Part shown: positions 16,377 to 24,730 of the stretch, piece by piece
How positions within the stretch are numbered: position 1 is the first letter of the stretch
Layout: the number at the start of each line of letters is the position of its first letter
Source: Amycolatopsis pretoriensis
Lineage (GTDB): Bacteria; Actinomycetota; Actinomycetes; Mycobacteriales; Pseudonocardiaceae
Reading direction: 5' to 3'
DNA: 64,000 bases
Assembly (NCBI RefSeq): GCF_900107925.1
Contig: NZ_FNUJ01000003.1
Span: forward strand, 248,001 to 312,000
Position numbers and translations under genes: made by a program
Notes under the pieces: generated by a model
What the model was told of the DNA's origin: nothing
The model's input: only the letters and a program-made list of their open reading frames with translations
Databases searched by the model: none

Positions 16377-18539
16377 ATGCCAGCCCCGACCCAGCCGCCG
16401 CGTGTCCGCCGACCCTGGTCGACGTCCGGCTGGCTGCTGCTGGTCCTGCTGGTCGTCTTCGCCTTCGGCCTGATCGCCTCGCGCCCGCCCGCGCCGCCGG
16501 ACCAGGGCCCGCCCACCGGCGACGTCCTGGCCGCGCAGAACGCCATCGAGGCGCTCGTCCACCCCGGCCCGCACCCGGACGCGCTCGCCCGGCTGCCGAA
16601 GGACTTCACCGCGCTCAGCGGCGTCACCCCCGGCGCGATGCCGGCCCGCGACGGCACCGTCCGCGCCGTGCACACCGACGGCGGCTGCTCGACGCCGTGG
16701 GGCGACGACAACACGAAGTGGGACTACGCCGTGCCGTGCAAGGCGCACGACCTCGGCTACGACCTGCTGCGCTACGCCGACCGCAAGGGCCACCCGCTCG
16801 GCCCCGAGGTCCGCGAAGCGCTCGACAACCAGCTGTCGCACGACATGCACCACGCCTGCGACCTCAACCCGATGAACTCGGCGGCCACCTGCCGGGTCGT
16901 CGCGACGCTCTACTCCGCCGGCCTGGTCGTCAACTCGTGGCACCAGCGCTGGGGCCCGCCGGTCGGCGACCCGATCGGCCCGATGGTCGCCGGCGTGCTC
17001 GTGATCGCCTGCCTGCTCGTGTTCCGGCTGCGCGGCTGGCTGCGCGCCCGGCGCGAACCACGCGTGCCGGTCACCGCTGGCCCGCCCGCCGAGGTCACCC
17101 GGTGGGCGCTGCTCGGCGCGGGCGGGGTCGTCCTGCTGCTCGTCGGCGAGTCGGTGACGGCGCTCGCGCACTGGGCCGGCGCGCCCGAGACGTCCCTCTG
17201 GCCGCTGACCTGGCTCGCCCAGCTCGCCCCGCTGATCTTCTTCGCCGGCGGGCACGCCAACGCGGCGGGCTGGCGCGCCGAGCAGGACCACGGCGGCGGC
17301 TACCGCCACTACCTGGCCGAACGCGCGAGCCCGCTGCTGCGCCCGGCGTTGATCTTCGCCGTCGTCGCCCTGTTGACGCCGCTCGCGCTCGAACTGCTCG
17401 GCATCCCGGCCGGCACGACGGCGACGGTCATGCGGATCGCGCTGCACCCGCTGTGGCTGCTCGGGGTCTACCTGCTGACGATCGTCTGCGCGCCGCCGCT
17501 GCTGGCCCTGCACCGCCGGGCCCCGGTGAGCGCGGCGGCCGGGCTGCTCGTGCTGGTCGTCGGCGGCGAACTGGCCGCGGACGCGACCGGCTCGCCGCTG
17601 CCCCGCTTCGCGGCGACGTTCGCCCTCGCGCTTCTCGCCCAGCAACTCGCCTTCGCGCACGCCGACGGCGTACGCCCGTCACGACGGCTGCTCGCCGCGG
17701 CCGCCGCCACCGGCGTCGCGGGCCTTGCCGTGGCGAGCGTCCTGCGGGCCGGGCCGCCCGTCCTGCTCGGCAGCCCGGGCGCCCCGGCGGCCTTGTCGGC
17801 GCCGCCGTGGGGCGTGCTGCTGCTCGGCCTGGTCCAGCTCGGCGTGCTCGGGCTCGTGGCCGGCCCGCTCGGCAGGCTCGGCGACCGGCCGCGCGTCACC
17901 GCCGTGTGCCGGTTGGTCGTGCGCGCGCCGATGAGCCTCTACCTGGCGTTCCTCGCCGCGATGCTGCTGCTGGTCGCGGTCGTCTACCTGCCCGGCCGGA
18001 TCGCCGACGGCCTGAGCTGGCTGGTCCGGCCGCGCACGCTGGTCGCGGTCGGGCTGCTCGCGGTGCCCGCGACCCTGGTCTTCTGGTGGTTCGAGCGGCA
18101 CAGCCACCACGGACGGCGGCCCCGCGCGGCCGAGCTCCCCGGCCGCCGGGCGGTCGTCCTGACGCGGGCCGCGGCCGCGTTCGGCATCGGCTACGCGACG
18201 CTCGGCGTGTTCGGCTTCGCGCTGACCCGCTTCGGCGGAGTCGCGGCCGACGCCGACCTGCTGGGCCTGCGGCTCGACCCGATCCAGAGCCTGGTGCACC
18301 TGCTGCTCGGGGTGTTCCTGCTGCACGCGATCCGGCTCGGGGCGGGCGCGGCGACCGGCACCTGGCTCGCCACGGCGCTCGCCTGCGCGCCCTCGCTGCT
18401 GTTCGCCGACGGCGGCGGCACGTCCGAGCTCCTCGGCGTCACGCTCCACGCGGCGACGGCCGGGTTCGCCCTGCTCGCGGCGGCGGGCACGCTGCTGCCG
18501 GCCCGCCGGACGCCGATCCGGCTCCCTGACCAGGCGTAA
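16377..18539 (+). CDS. phospholipase A2 domain fused to acyltransferase-like membrane region and DUF4383
   Basis: A 720-residue membrane protein. Residues 18-36 form a signal anchor; residues about 50-190 are a prokaryotic phospholipase A2 domain with the CKAHDLGYD active-site helix (H124, D125, Y128), a partner Asp in DNQLSHDMHH and four cysteines (104, 121, 161, 172) placed for two disulfides. A helix near 198-214 leads to a multi-helix segment with FFAGGHANAAGW, resembling acyltransferase family 3 membrane proteins, and the last 130 residues look like DUF4383 (LDPIQSLVHLLLGVFLL). The PLA2 part would lie outside the membrane and cleave phospholipid sn-2 esters. Domain borders are estimates. 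Confidence 0.82.
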   Translation: MPAPTQPPRVRRPWSTSGWLLLVLLVVFAFGLIASRPPAPPDQGPPTGDVLAAQNAIEALVHPGPHPDALARLPKDFTALSGVTPGAMPARDGTVRAVHTDGGCSTPWGDDNTKWDYAVPCKAHDLGYDLLRYADRKGHPLGPEVREALDNQLSHDMHHACDLNPMNSAATCRVVATLYSAGLVVNSWHQRWGPPVGDPIGPMVAGVLVIACLLVFRLRGWLRARREPRVPVTAGPPAEVTRWALLGAGGVVLLLVGESVTALAHWAGAPETSLWPLTWLAQLAPLIFFAGGHANAAGWRAEQDHGGGYRHYLAERASPLLRPALIFAVVALLTPLALELLGIPAGTTATVMRIALHPLWLLGVYLLTIVCAPPLLALHRRAPVSAAAGLLVLVVGGELAADATGSPLPRFAATFALALLAQQLAFAHADGVRPSRRLLAAAAATGVAGLAVASVLRAGPPVLLGSPGAPAALSAPPWGVLLLGLVQLGVLGLVAGPLGRLGDRPRVTAVCRLVVRAPMSLYLAFLAAMLLLVAVVYLPGRIADGLSWLVRPRTLVAVGLLAVPATLVFWWFERHSHHGRRPRAAELPGRRAVVLTRAAAAFGIGYATLGVFGFALTRFGGVAADADLLGLRLDPIQSLVHLLLGVFLLHAIRLGAGAATGTWLATALACAPSLLFADGGGTSELLGVTLHAATAGFALLAAAGTLLPARRTPIRLPDQA

Positions 18540-18672
18540 CCGGCGCGGATGCGGGAAACTGGGTGGTGCGTGCCACATTCACAGGGGGATGTGTAACGCT
18601 ACGGCAACCAGGTGCGGGCACCATGCGTCCCAACCCCAGGACCACCGATCGAAGCAGTGAGGAGTCGCCCGC

Positions 18673-20328
18673 GTGGATCACCCGCCTCGGAACGGGCAAG
18701 GCGACCGCCGCCCCGCCCGGCCCTGGCAGGACGAGCCAGGCCGGCGCGGCACCCCGCCGTCCCGCCGCCCCGCGCCCCGCCGTGAACCGGCGGACGCGCG
18801 CCGGAGCGCTCCGCCGGCCCGCCGGCCCCAGCCGAAGCCCGCCCCGCGCGCCCGCCGCAACTCCTTCCGCGGCGCGAAGATCGCGCTGGCCGTCGTGTCG
18901 CTGCTGGTGATGGGCCTGACCGGGTACGCGTGGGCCGCCATGCAGGGCCTGGTCAACGGGCTGAACTACGCGAACGTGATCAGCGACGGCGGTGGCGGCG
19001 ACAAGCCCGCCGACGGCGCCCGCGACATCCTGCTGGTCGGCCTGGACAGCCGCACCGACGCCCAGGGCAACCCGCTCTCGCGCGAGGTGCTCGACGAGCT
19101 GCGCGCCGGCGACTCCGACGGCGAGCTCAACACCGACTCGCTGATCTTCGTGCACATCCCGAACGACGGCAGCAAGGCCGTCGCGATGTCGCTGCCGCGG
19201 GACTCCTACGTGGACATCCCCGGCTACGGCAAGCACAAGATCAACTCCGCCTACGCCCGCGCGATGCTGCAGGCCCGCAAGGACCTGCAGAAGCAGGGCG
19301 TCACGGACCCGAAGGAGCTCGACGTCAAGGCCAACCAGGCCGGGGCGAAGGAGCTCATCGAGACCATCGAGAAGCTCACCGGGTCCACCATCGACAACTA
19401 CGCCGCGGTCAACCTGCTCGGCTTCAGCGACATCACGAAGGCCATCGGCGGCGTCGACGTCTGCCTCAACAACAACGTCAAGGACCAGTACTCCGGCGCG
19501 GACTTCACCAAGGGCCAGCACACGATCTCCGGCGTGCAGGCGCTCGAGTTCGTCCGGCAGCGCCACGGCCTGCCCAACGGCGACCTCGACCGGGTCGTCC
19601 GCCAGCAGGTGTTCATGGCCGGGATGGCCCGCAAGGTGCTCTCGGCAGGCACGCTGACCAACCCGGGCAAGCTGTCCGACCTGATCGACGCCATCAAGAA
19701 GTCGGTCGTGCTCAACCAGAACTGGGACATCTTCGGGTTCGCCCAGCAGATGAAGGGCCTGACCGGCGGCCAGCTCGAGTTCCGCACGATCCCGGTGAAG
19801 AACATCGAGTACAAGACCCCCGAGGACGGCACGGCCATCCAGGTCGACCCGGCCGAGGTGAAGCAGTTCGTGCAGAGCCTCGCCGGGCCGCAGCCGGGCG
19901 CCACGACGCCGCCGGCGCAGCAGGCCGACCCCGCGAACAAGGCGACCACGGTCGACGTGCGCAACGCCTCGGGCAAGACCGGCCTGGCCGCGAGCGTCGC
20001 CAAGACCCTGGAGGCCAAGGGCTTCACCTCCGGCGACACGGCGAACGCGACCGCGCGCAAGACCACGGTGATCTGGGTGCCGAAGGGCGGCAAGGACAAG
20101 GGCCAGGCCGTCGCCGAAGCCCTCGGTGGCTCGCCGACGGTCCAGGAGGACAAGAGCGTCCAGGCGGGACACGTGATGGTGTTCCTCGGCTCGGACTACG
20201 AGGGCGAGAGCTCGAACGCGAGCGCCGGGTCCGGTGCCGCCGCGGGCGCGACGTCGCAGGCCCCGGCCCCGCCGCCGGCCGACGAGGAGAAGCCGATCAC
20301 CGCCGAAGGCGTCCCCTGCGTCAACTGA
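18673..20328 (+). CDS. LCP (LytR-CpsA-Psr) family cell-wall ligase
   Basis: A 551-residue protein: a basic Pro/Arg-rich cytoplasmic tail (about 70 residues), one membrane helix (about 72-92), an extracytoplasmic LCP domain (about 115-320) with MSLPRDSYVDIPG, HKINSAYA and LEFVRQRHG signature segments carrying the conserved arginines, and a C-terminal LytR_C domain (about 415-500). LCP proteins transfer polyprenyl-phosphate-linked glycopolymers to peptidoglycan; in mycolata-type actinobacteria they join arabinogalactan to the wall. GTG 18673 has a GAGGAGT ribosome site. It stands as a single gene. Confidence 0.95.
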   Translation: MDHPPRNGQGDRRPARPWQDEPGRRGTPPSRRPAPRREPADARRSAPPARRPQPKPAPRARRNSFRGAKIALAVVSLLVMGLTGYAWAAMQGLVNGLNYANVISDGGGGDKPADGARDILLVGLDSRTDAQGNPLSREVLDELRAGDSDGELNTDSLIFVHIPNDGSKAVAMSLPRDSYVDIPGYGKHKINSAYARAMLQARKDLQKQGVTDPKELDVKANQAGAKELIETIEKLTGSTIDNYAAVNLLGFSDITKAIGGVDVCLNNNVKDQYSGADFTKGQHTISGVQALEFVRQRHGLPNGDLDRVVRQQVFMAGMARKVLSAGTLTNPGKLSDLIDAIKKSVVLNQNWDIFGFAQQMKGLTGGQLEFRTIPVKNIEYKTPEDGTAIQVDPAEVKQFVQSLAGPQPGATTPPAQQADPANKATTVDVRNASGKTGLAASVAKTLEAKGFTSGDTANATARKTTVIWVPKGGKDKGQAVAEALGGSPTVQEDKSVQAGHVMVFLGSDYEGESSNASAGSGAAAGATSQAPAPPPADEEKPITAEGVPCVN

Positions 20329-20459
20329 AAGCCAGTCGCAGACTGCAATTTGCACGCTCAGCCACCTGTCGTTAACCCGATCGGCCTAACTCGCGCAATC
20401 GGTATCAAAGACATGCCCGGATTCGCGTAAGGGCCGGCCTCCTGCGCACTTACATAAAG

Positions 20460-21005
20460 GTGAGGGTGCACCTGCACGGGAAAGTTGTCACTTCCGTACC
20501 GGTGCCGCGGGAGAGCACGGCAGGGGACATTGATGTGCTGATCGACGCTGAGGAGTATCAGCGGATTCTCGGAGACGAGCTCCGCAAGCTCAGGCGCAGC
20601 CGAGGCTGGACGCGCAAGGAGCTGAACCAGCACCTGCAGAGCGAGATTTCGCTGCAGACGCTGGCCACCTACGAACTGGGCACCAGACAGTGCTCCGTGG
20701 TGCGCCTGGTCGAGCTGTGCGTCGCGATGGACGAGCTGCCCCAGGACCTGCTGGCCAAGGTGCACCGCCGCGTGTTCGTCGACGAGCCCGGCCGGGTCCG
20801 CGTCGACCTGCGCAAGGTCGTCGCCGACGCCTCCGACGACCTGCTGCCGCTGCGCCGCTGGGCCGAGGACCGGCTGCAGCAGGCCGGCGAGCACGGCGCG
20901 GGCGAGATCGCGCTCGACCTGCCGGCGCTGGAGCGCATGGCCGAGCTGTGCGGGCTGCCGACCGTCGACCTGATCGCGCGCCTGCGCCGCTACGCCTCCC
21001 GCTGA
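20460..21005 (+). CDS. XRE-family helix-turn-helix regulator
   Basis: A 181-residue DNA-binding protein. The HTH covers about residues 36-90 (LRKLRRSRGWTRKELN, then SLQTLATYELGTRQCSV), with the Arg-rich first helix and the TLATYELG recognition region typical of XRE proteins; the C-terminal half is helical and acidic, reminiscent in layout only of BldD-like regulators. GTG 20460 gives the full frame; a second GTG two codons later is possible. A strong hairpin follows at 21011-21047. Target genes are unknown. Confidence 0.82.
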   Translation: MRVHLHGKVVTSVPVPRESTAGDIDVLIDAEEYQRILGDELRKLRRSRGWTRKELNQHLQSEISLQTLATYELGTRQCSVVRLVELCVAMDELPQDLLAKVHRRVFVDEPGRVRVDLRKVVADASDDLLPLRRWAEDRLQQAGEHGAGEIALDLPALERMAELCGLPTVDLIARLRRYASR

Positions 21006-21010
21006 TCCCC

Positions 21011-21047
21011 GCGGTCCCCACCGGCCTCCTCCGCCGGCGGGGACCGC
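21011..21047. terminator. bidirectional hairpin terminator
   Basis: Arms GCGGTCCCC / GGGGACCGC (9 bp) enclose a further CCGGC / GCCGG stem with one A-C mismatch between, loop 7 bases. It lies between the convergent XRE and monooxygenase genes, 6 and 7 bases from their stops, so it can serve both. Confidence 0.8.
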
Positions 21048-21053
21048 GCCCGG

Positions 21054-22511
21054 TCAGCCGACCAGGAAGTCCTCGCGCCGCACCTTGCGCGTGTCCAGCC
21101 AGTACCGCCAGGTGAAGCCCGGCCAGATCGTCCGGTTGACGCCCTTCGCGTCCAGGTACCAGCTCTTGCAGCCGCCGCGCGTCCAGATGCCCTTCGCGAG
21201 CTTGCGCTGGATCGCGGTGTTGAACCGCTCCTGCACCTCGGGCTTGGGCTCGATCGCCCGGCCGCGCGCCAGCCGCAGCGCCTCGGCGACGTAGGAGATC
21301 TGGGCCTCGATCATGAACACGACGGAGTTGTGCCCGAGCCCGGTGTTCGGGCCGAGCAGGAAGAACAGGTTCGGGAAGCCGGCGACGGTGATCCCGAGGT
21401 GCGTCCGCATCCCCTCGGTCGCCCACTCCTTGCCGAGGTTCCGCCCGTCGCGCCCGACGATCTCCAGGTCGTCGAAGGCGTCGGTGACGTGGAAGCCGGT
21501 GCCGTAGACGATGACGTCGGCCTCGTGCTCGACCCCGGCGGCGTCGACGACGCTGTGTTCGCGGACCTCGCGCACGCCGTCGGTCACGACGTCGACGTTG
21601 TCCCGGGCCAGCGCCGGGTAGTAGTCGTTGGAGATGAGCACGCGCTTGCAGCCCATGGTGTAGTCCGGCGTGACCTTACGCCGTAAGGCCGGGTCGGTGA
21701 TCGCGCGGTCGATGTTGCGCTTGGCGAGCCGCTGCCCGAGCTTCATCACCCACGACTGGCCGTTGAAGCCGATCGCGCGCGCTTCGAGCAGCCAGTACAG
21801 CAGGTTCCGGTAGGCGCGCTGGGCCGGCGGGAACGCCTTGAACAACGCGCGGGTGCGCCCGGACATCTCGTGGTCGGCCTTCGGCATGATCCACGGCGGC
21901 GTCCGCTGGAACAGCGTCAGCTCTTCGACGTCCGGCGCGATCTTCGGCACGAACTGGACCGCGCTGGCGCCGGTGCCGATCACCGCGACCTTCTTGCCCT
22001 TCAGGTCGACGTCGTGACGCCACCGCGCGGAGTGATAGGCCGGGCCGGCGAAGTTCTCGATGCCGGGCAACTCCGGGACCATCGGCAGGTGCAGGGCACC
22101 GACCCCGGCGACCAGGGCGTCCGCCACGAACTCGTCGCCGCCCCTCGTGGCGACGTGCCAGCGGTTCTCGTCGGCGTCCCAGCGGGCGCCGGTCATCTCC
22201 TGGCCGAAGCGGGTGAACCGGCGCAGGTCGTGCTTGTCGGCCACTTCGCGCATGTACCGCCAGATCTCCGGCTGCGGCGAGTACGCCCGCGACCAGCCCG
22301 GGTTCTGCTCGAAGGAGAACGAGTACATGTGCGACGGGATGTCGCAGGCACACCCGGGGTAGCTGTTGTCCCGCCACGTGCCGCCGACGTCGTGCGCCTT
22401 CTCGAGGATGACGAAGTCGTCGCGCCCCTCCTTGCGCAGCTGGATCGCCATGCCGAGACCGGAGAACCCGGTCCCGACGATGACGACCCCGGTCTCCGTG
22501 CGGTTTCCCAT
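21054..22511 (-). CDS. Baeyer-Villiger-type flavin monooxygenase
   Basis: A 485-residue class B flavoprotein monooxygenase. FAD site GTGFSGLG near residue 14, GGTW at 43-46, the Baeyer-Villiger fingerprint FxGxxxHxxxW intact as F154 to W164 (H160), and the NADPH site GTGASA near 179. Such enzymes insert oxygen into ketones or hydroxylate lipophilic substrates. ATG 22511 has GGAGG. A rare TTA leucine codon occurs at 21684-21686, so translation may depend on the TTA-reading tRNA (bldA in Streptomyces). Divergent TetR gene and its operator suggest substrate-inducible expression. Confidence 0.93.
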   Translation of the reverse strand: MGNRTETGVVIVGTGFSGLGMAIQLRKEGRDDFVILEKAHDVGGTWRDNSYPGCACDIPSHMYSFSFEQNPGWSRAYSPQPEIWRYMREVADKHDLRRFTRFGQEMTGARWDADENRWHVATRGGDEFVADALVAGVGALHLPMVPELPGIENFAGPAYHSARWRHDVDLKGKKVAVIGTGASAVQFVPKIAPDVEELTLFQRTPPWIMPKADHEMSGRTRALFKAFPPAQRAYRNLLYWLLEARAIGFNGQSWVMKLGQRLAKRNIDRAITDPALRRKVTPDYTMGCKRVLISNDYYPALARDNVDVVTDGVREVREHSVVDAAGVEHEADVIVYGTGFHVTDAFDDLEIVGRDGRNLGKEWATEGMRTHLGITVAGFPNLFFLLGPNTGLGHNSVVFMIEAQISYVAEALRLARGRAIEPKPEVQERFNTAIQRKLAKGIWTRGGCKSWYLDAKGVNRTIWPGFTWRYWLDTRKVRREDFLVG

Positions 22512-22547
22512 CGCGCCTCCCGGTTGCCTGTTACCCGTCGTCCATCT

Positions 22548-22573
22548 TACTCGGAGTAGGTTACTGCCGGTAG
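22548..22573. promoter_or_regulatory. candidate TetR operator
   Basis: Perfect inverted repeat TACTC-G-GAGTA at 22548-22558, followed by a weaker copy TAC-N5-GTA at 22562-22572, in the 72-bp gap between the monooxygenase and TetR starts. It overlaps the TetR -10 region, as expected for an autoregulated divergent pair. Confidence 0.6.
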
Positions 22574-22576
22574 AGT
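22571..22576 (+). promoter_or_regulatory. -10 box of leaderless TetR gene
   Basis: TAGAGT ends 7 bases before ATG 22584 and no ribosome site lies between, so the mRNA should start at the ATG. Confidence 0.5.
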
Positions 22577-22583
22577 GTTGCCC

Positions 22584-23183
22584 ATGACGACCGCGAAGCG
22601 CAAGCGCATGCCCCGGGCCGAGCGGATGCGGCAAATGGTCGAGGTCGCCGAAGAGGTCTTCGCGGCCCGCGGCTACGCGGCGGCGTCCATGGACGAGATC
22701 GCCGAGCTCGTGGGCGTCTCCAAGCCGATGCTCTACGAGTACTTCAACTCGAAGGAAGGCCTGCTCCTGGCCTGCATCCGCGAGTCCCGGTCGGTCCTGC
22801 GCGAGGTCACCGAGCAGGCGACGGTCGGCGCGGCCACCGCCGAGGACGCCCTGCGCCGCGGCCTGCTGGCCTTCTTCGTCTTCATCCGCGAGCGGCGCCA
22901 GGCGTGGTCCCTGCTGCGCCACGAGATGGCCTTGATCGGCACGCCGGCCGCCGACGAGGTCGAGGAGACCCGCCGCCAGCAGACCGACCTCATCGCCGCC
23001 CTCATGAGCGGCCACTTCGACAGCGGCGACGACCTGAGGGCCGAAGCGGCCGCGGAATTCGTGGTCGGAGCGTGCGAACGGCTCGCGATCTGGTGCGAGC
23101 GCCACGACGAAGTGGACCCCGAGACGGCCACCGGATACGCCATGGACGTGCTGTGGAGTGGCCTCCAGCACCGTGCACGGTAA
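22584..23183 (+). CDS. TetR/AcrR family regulator
   Basis: A 199-residue TetR protein. The N-terminal HTH (about residues 15-62) shows VAEEVFAARGYAAASMDEIAELVGVSK in position and order (each piece under twenty residues: AARGYAAASMDEIA, VGVSKPMLYEYF). The C-terminal ligand domain is generic. It is divergent from the Baeyer-Villiger-type enzyme with an operator-like palindrome between, so it most likely represses that gene and itself until a ligand binds. ATG 22584 is preferred to a TTG three codons earlier because it fits a leaderless promoter. Confidence 0.93.
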   Translation: MTTAKRKRMPRAERMRQMVEVAEEVFAARGYAAASMDEIAELVGVSKPMLYEYFNSKEGLLLACIRESRSVLREVTEQATVGAATAEDALRRGLLAFFVFIRERRQAWSLLRHEMALIGTPAADEVEETRRQQTDLIAALMSGHFDSGDDLRAEAAAEFVVGACERLAIWCERHDEVDPETATGYAMDVLWSGLQHRAR

Positions 23184-23226
23184 AATGCAAGTGCATTAGG
23201 CCATTCGGTCGTTACTCAGCGCTGTC

Positions 23227-23267
23227 GTGTCGTGTGACACAGAGTTGCTCTACGGTGTCGAGGACAC
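23227..23267. promoter_or_regulatory. pair of GTGTC/GACAC inverted repeats
   Basis: Two inverted repeats share the same 5-base arms: GTGTC-GTGT-GACAC (23227-23240) and GTGTC-GAG-GACAC (23255-23267). They lie about 115 bp before the next plus-strand gene. Binding factor unknown. Confidence 0.35.
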
Positions 23268-23379
23268 GGTAGAAAGTGTGCTGGACTTTTCGCAGCCGAG
23301 AGGGGGCGCGTGTACCGCGTCATGGGAATGCGGTAGCCGCGTCACGGTTGTGTAAAGCATGCTGGAGAGGGAGAGGGGC

Positions 23380-23802
23380 GTGAGGCAGATGGTGGAAATG
23401 ATCACGGCGACGTACAGCCAAGAAGACGCCGACTGGGCGATCACGGTCAGCGGCCAGGGCAAGGAACTGACGGCGCGAGCACCCGGCATCATCGCCGCAC
23501 GCGACCGAGCCGACCAGCTGGTCGAGGAGCTCGGCGGCGAAGGCAAGACGACCGTCGTCCACCTGCTCAACGGCAGCGCGTTCGAGTTCACCCAGGCCTA
23601 CATGACCGCCCGGCTGACCCTCCCCAAGCTGCCCCCGCTCGAGGTCCCGCCGCCCGGCAGCGTGCCCAAGCAGCAGAAGGCCGTCGCGGAGAAGAAGCCG
23701 GCGCTGCCCCCGAGCAAGCAGCTCCCCAAAGCGGTCGAGGAAAGCAAGCCGGCAGCGGAGCCCGCCCAGCCCGAGAAAGCAGCCGAGCAGGCCCGCGCCT
23801 GA
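23380..23802 (+). CDS. conserved hypothetical protein with Lys/Pro/Ala-rich tail
   Basis: A protein of about 140 residues. The first 75 residues form a compact alpha/beta domain (ITATYSQEDADWAITVSG, then AARDRADQLVEELG) whose layout resembles the HicB-like fold, but no RNase or antitoxin partner is nearby. The rest is a low-complexity Lys/Pro/Ala/Glu tail. Start is uncertain: GTG 23380 follows GAGAGGGG, while ATG codons at 23359, 23389 and 23398 are alternatives. Function unknown; I do not call it an antitoxin. Confidence 0.7.
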   Translation: MRQMVEMITATYSQEDADWAITVSGQGKELTARAPGIIAARDRADQLVEELGGEGKTTVVHLLNGSAFEFTQAYMTARLTLPKLPPLEVPPPGSVPKQQKAVAEKKPALPPSKQLPKAVEESKPAAEPAQPEKAAEQARA

Positions 23803-23808
23803 GAAGGC

Positions 23809-24030
23809 CTACTTCAGGAGCTTGCGCACCAACAGGACCACCACGAGGATCCCGCCACCGATCAACGGGTACTTGACCTTCGGGTTGTCCAGCTTCGCAC
23901 GCACCCCACGCTGCGCCGCATCGGCGAGCTTCTTCGGGTCGGCCTTGACGGTCAGCTGATCGAGCGTCGCCGCCAAAGCGGTCCTCGCCTGCTCGATCTC
24001 ACGCTCGATCGTCTCCGGATCGCGAGCCAC
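23809..24030 (-). CDS. DUF3618 small membrane protein
   Basis: A 73-residue protein. An acidic/basic amphipathic N-terminal region starting ARDPETIEREIEQAR is the hallmark of DUF3618, followed by one membrane helix (LIGGGILVVVLLV) and a KKLLK-like basic end. Members are common in actinobacteria beside DUF1469/DUF4235 genes; here it is alone. GTG 24030 has AGGAGG four bases upstream. Role unknown, perhaps in envelope stress. Confidence 0.88.
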   Translation of the reverse strand: MARDPETIEREIEQARTALAATLDQLTVKADPKKLADAAQRGVRAKLDNPKVKYPLIGGGILVVVLLVRKLLK

Positions 24031-24109
24031 GTGTCCTCCTCGCCGCTGGAACTACCCCACCCAACTTAGACGACCGCCCCGCGTCCCCCGCACGGGCCAC
24101 GCCGCACGC

Positions 24110-24115
24110 TACGCT
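24110..24115 (+). promoter_or_regulatory. -10 box of tRNA gene
   Basis: TACGCT lies 12 bases before the mature tRNA 5' end, a suitable distance for a short 5' leader. No clear -35 was seen. Confidence 0.45.
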
Positions 24116-24127
24116 GCCAAGTGCACC

Positions 24128-24201
24128 GGGCCCGTAGCCCAATTGGCAGAGGCACATGGTTTAGGTCCATGCCAGTGAGAGTTCGAGTCTCTCCGGGCCC
24201 A
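24128..24201 (+). tRNA. tRNA with UAG (Leu) anticodon and short variable loop
   Basis: A complete 74-base cloverleaf. Acceptor stem GGGCCCG/CGGGCCC pairs perfectly; D loop has the GG pair; anticodon stem CATGG/CCATG encloses loop TTTAGGT, giving anticodon UAG (reads CUA, leucine); T stem GAGAG/CTCTC encloses TTCGAGT; discriminator base is A; CCA is not encoded. The variable loop is only five bases (CCAGT), so the molecule is class I, whereas normal bacterial tRNA-Leu is class II with a long variable arm. Decoding is by anticodon only; the charged amino acid is uncertain. Confidence 0.85.
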
Positions 24202-24352
24202 CTTTCCGCTTCCCGCTCGGCACCGCTCCGGATTCGACGCAAGCGTGGCCGCACGATGAGAGACGTCTCGGGGCGATCCGGATCTTTACCCTCGGGACGT
24301 TGCCGATCAACGGCTGCCCGCCGTGGGCGGAGCTCGGGATCCAGGAGGGGAA

Positions 24353-24730
24353 ATGCGCCGGTCACAGCGATCGCTGACATTCGTGGCGGCCTTGGTGCTG
24401 TCGTCCGGCGGGGTGGTGGCGGCCACCCAGGAGGCCGCGGCCGTCGTGCGCCCGGCGGATCCGAAGCCGCCTCTCACGGCCAGCAACCCCGGCCCCCAGA
24501 CCGGCACCGCCGGCGTCCCGGTCACTCCGGTGCAGCTTTACTGCTACCACCAGAACTTGCTTTGTGCCTGGGACATCACGGGCCTGCCGCCAGGCCTGAC
24601 CTACACGGGCTTCGCGAACATCAGCGGCACGCCGACGGCAGCCGGCTACTACACCGTCAACGGGACCGTGAAGGACACCATCGATCAGCGGACCGCCACG
24701 ACCTCGTTCACCTGGACAATCAACCCTTAG
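24353..24730 (+). CDS. secreted protein with putative Ig (He_PIG-like) domain
   Basis: A 125-residue exported protein. Residues 1-35 form a signal peptide (RRSQR, then a hydrophobic stretch ending AATQEAAA). The mature part has one putative-Ig-type beta domain recognised by GLPPGLTYTGFANISGTPTAAG, with two cysteines (CYHQNLLC) likely paired. Such domains usually mediate adhesion or carbohydrate contact, but a single domain on its own is of unknown use. ATG 24353 follows AGGAGGGG. Its stop overlaps the convergent NmrA-like gene by 11 bp. Confidence 0.82.
   Translation: MRRSQRSLTFVAALVLSSGGVVAATQEAAAVVRPADPKPPLTASNPGPQTGTAGVPVTPVQLYCYHQNLLCAWDITGLPPGLTYTGFANISGTPTAAGYYTVNGTVKDTIDQRTATTSFTWTINP

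Noticed and set aside
23380..23802. HicB antitoxin of a toxin-antitoxin pair
   Set aside because: Only a loose fold resemblance; no small HicA-like or other toxin frame lies beside it.
24128..24201. Amber-suppressor or pyrrolysine-type tRNA
   Set aside because: The anticodon is UAG, which reads the CUA codon; an amber suppressor would need CUA.
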